Below are positions 63,671 through 64,000 of a stretch of 64,000 bases of DNA, piece after piece; position 1 is the stretch's first letter; each line of letters begins with the position of its first letter. The position numbers and the translations under genes were made by a program. The notes below the pieces were generated by a model, which was not told where the DNA came from, did not search any database, and saw only the letters and a program-made list of their open reading frames with translations. The stretch comes from Setophaga petechia (taxonomy: Eukaryota; Chordata; Aves; Passeriformes; Parulidae): positions 18,483,572 to 18,547,571 of the forward strand of contig JANCRA010000009.1 of NCBI GenBank assembly GCA_024362935.1. Direction: 5' to 3'.

Positions 63671-64000
63671 TTTATTTTGCAAGAAAATAAATTATACAAC
63701 TTAAAAAATAAAATTCAAAAATTAAGCAGTACATCAAAATAGTTCAGCTGGACTGCCATACAGAAACTACCACCATTCAAAATTGTACAGCATTATTATC
63801 TTGGTAGTGGCACACATTCAAAATTGTAAATACCATACGGAGATAGTTATTACAACTCAGGAACCCGAGTTTGCTCAACACTCCAGACTACATATAGTGT
63901 ATATGACAGGAAAGCTTTCATGTATTGTTTATTTCACAAATATGACCTTAAAGAATTACAAAGATAGCATCCCAGTCATTTAGATGAAAATAGAAAACAG
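63671..64000 (-). other. CUL5: Possible end of the CUL5 3'UTR
   Basis: On the minus strand an AATAAA lies at 63676..63671, preceded (towards 64,000) by AT-rich non-coding sequence. In tetrapods CUL5 is the next gene upstream of ACAT1 on the same strand, so its 3'UTR would enter here. No coding sequence confirms it; this rests on synteny only. Confidence 0.35.

Overview
This is vertebrate nuclear DNA, almost certainly from a bird and probably a songbird. Three multi-exon genes with GT-AG (and a few GC-AG) introns can be read directly. They are the 5' part of ATM (minus strand), complete NPAT (plus strand) and complete ACAT1 (minus strand). The order ATM-NPAT-ACAT1 and the orientations match the block conserved in tetrapods, where CUL5 follows ACAT1. 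The bird assignment rests on short introns, many 3'-truncated CR1 LINE fragments, and a solo LTR that resembles a family I know from songbird genomes. The species cannot be named from the sequence.

Layout. 1-22.2 kb: ATM, coding exons 1-28 (human exons 2-29), covering about the first 1,480 residues of the HEAT-repeat solenoid. The kinase half lies off the left edge. 22.0-22.5 kb: a CpG-rich bidirectional promoter, with the putative ATM exon 1 donor only about 230 bp from the NPAT start codon. 22.4-45.4 kb: NPAT, 18 coding exons, about 1,469 residues, with LisH domain, large acidic/Ser-rich middle and conserved C-terminal tail. 45.4-45.8 kb: short gap between convergent poly(A) signals. 45.8-59.9 kb: ACAT1, 12 exons, 423 residues, mitochondrial acetoacetyl-CoA thiolase with all catalytic motifs. 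59.5-60.1 kb: ACAT1 CpG-island promoter with CCAAT and GC boxes. 60.1-63.7 kb: intergenic DNA with two CR1 tails. 63.67-64.0 kb: possibly the tail of the CUL5 3'UTR on the minus strand, inferred from synteny and a poly(A) signal.

ATM (DNA double-strand break checkpoint kinase) and NPAT (CDK2-cyclin E driven coactivator of histone genes at S phase) share one promoter, which fits joint expression in cycling cells. ACAT1 acts separately in mitochondrial ketone-body and isoleucine metabolism.

I found no undescribed multi-gene system. The observations most worth a second look are three GC-AG introns, a uORF whose stop codon overlaps the ATM start codon, two long near-perfect hairpins in introns, an abrupt GC-rich island inside NPAT exon 17, a CpG-rich CR1 tail at the edge of the ACAT1 promoter, and several recent tandem duplications, one of them beside a splice acceptor. 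Exon boundaries were set by hand from splice motifs, reading frame and remembered human exon lengths and proteins; no alignment was run.
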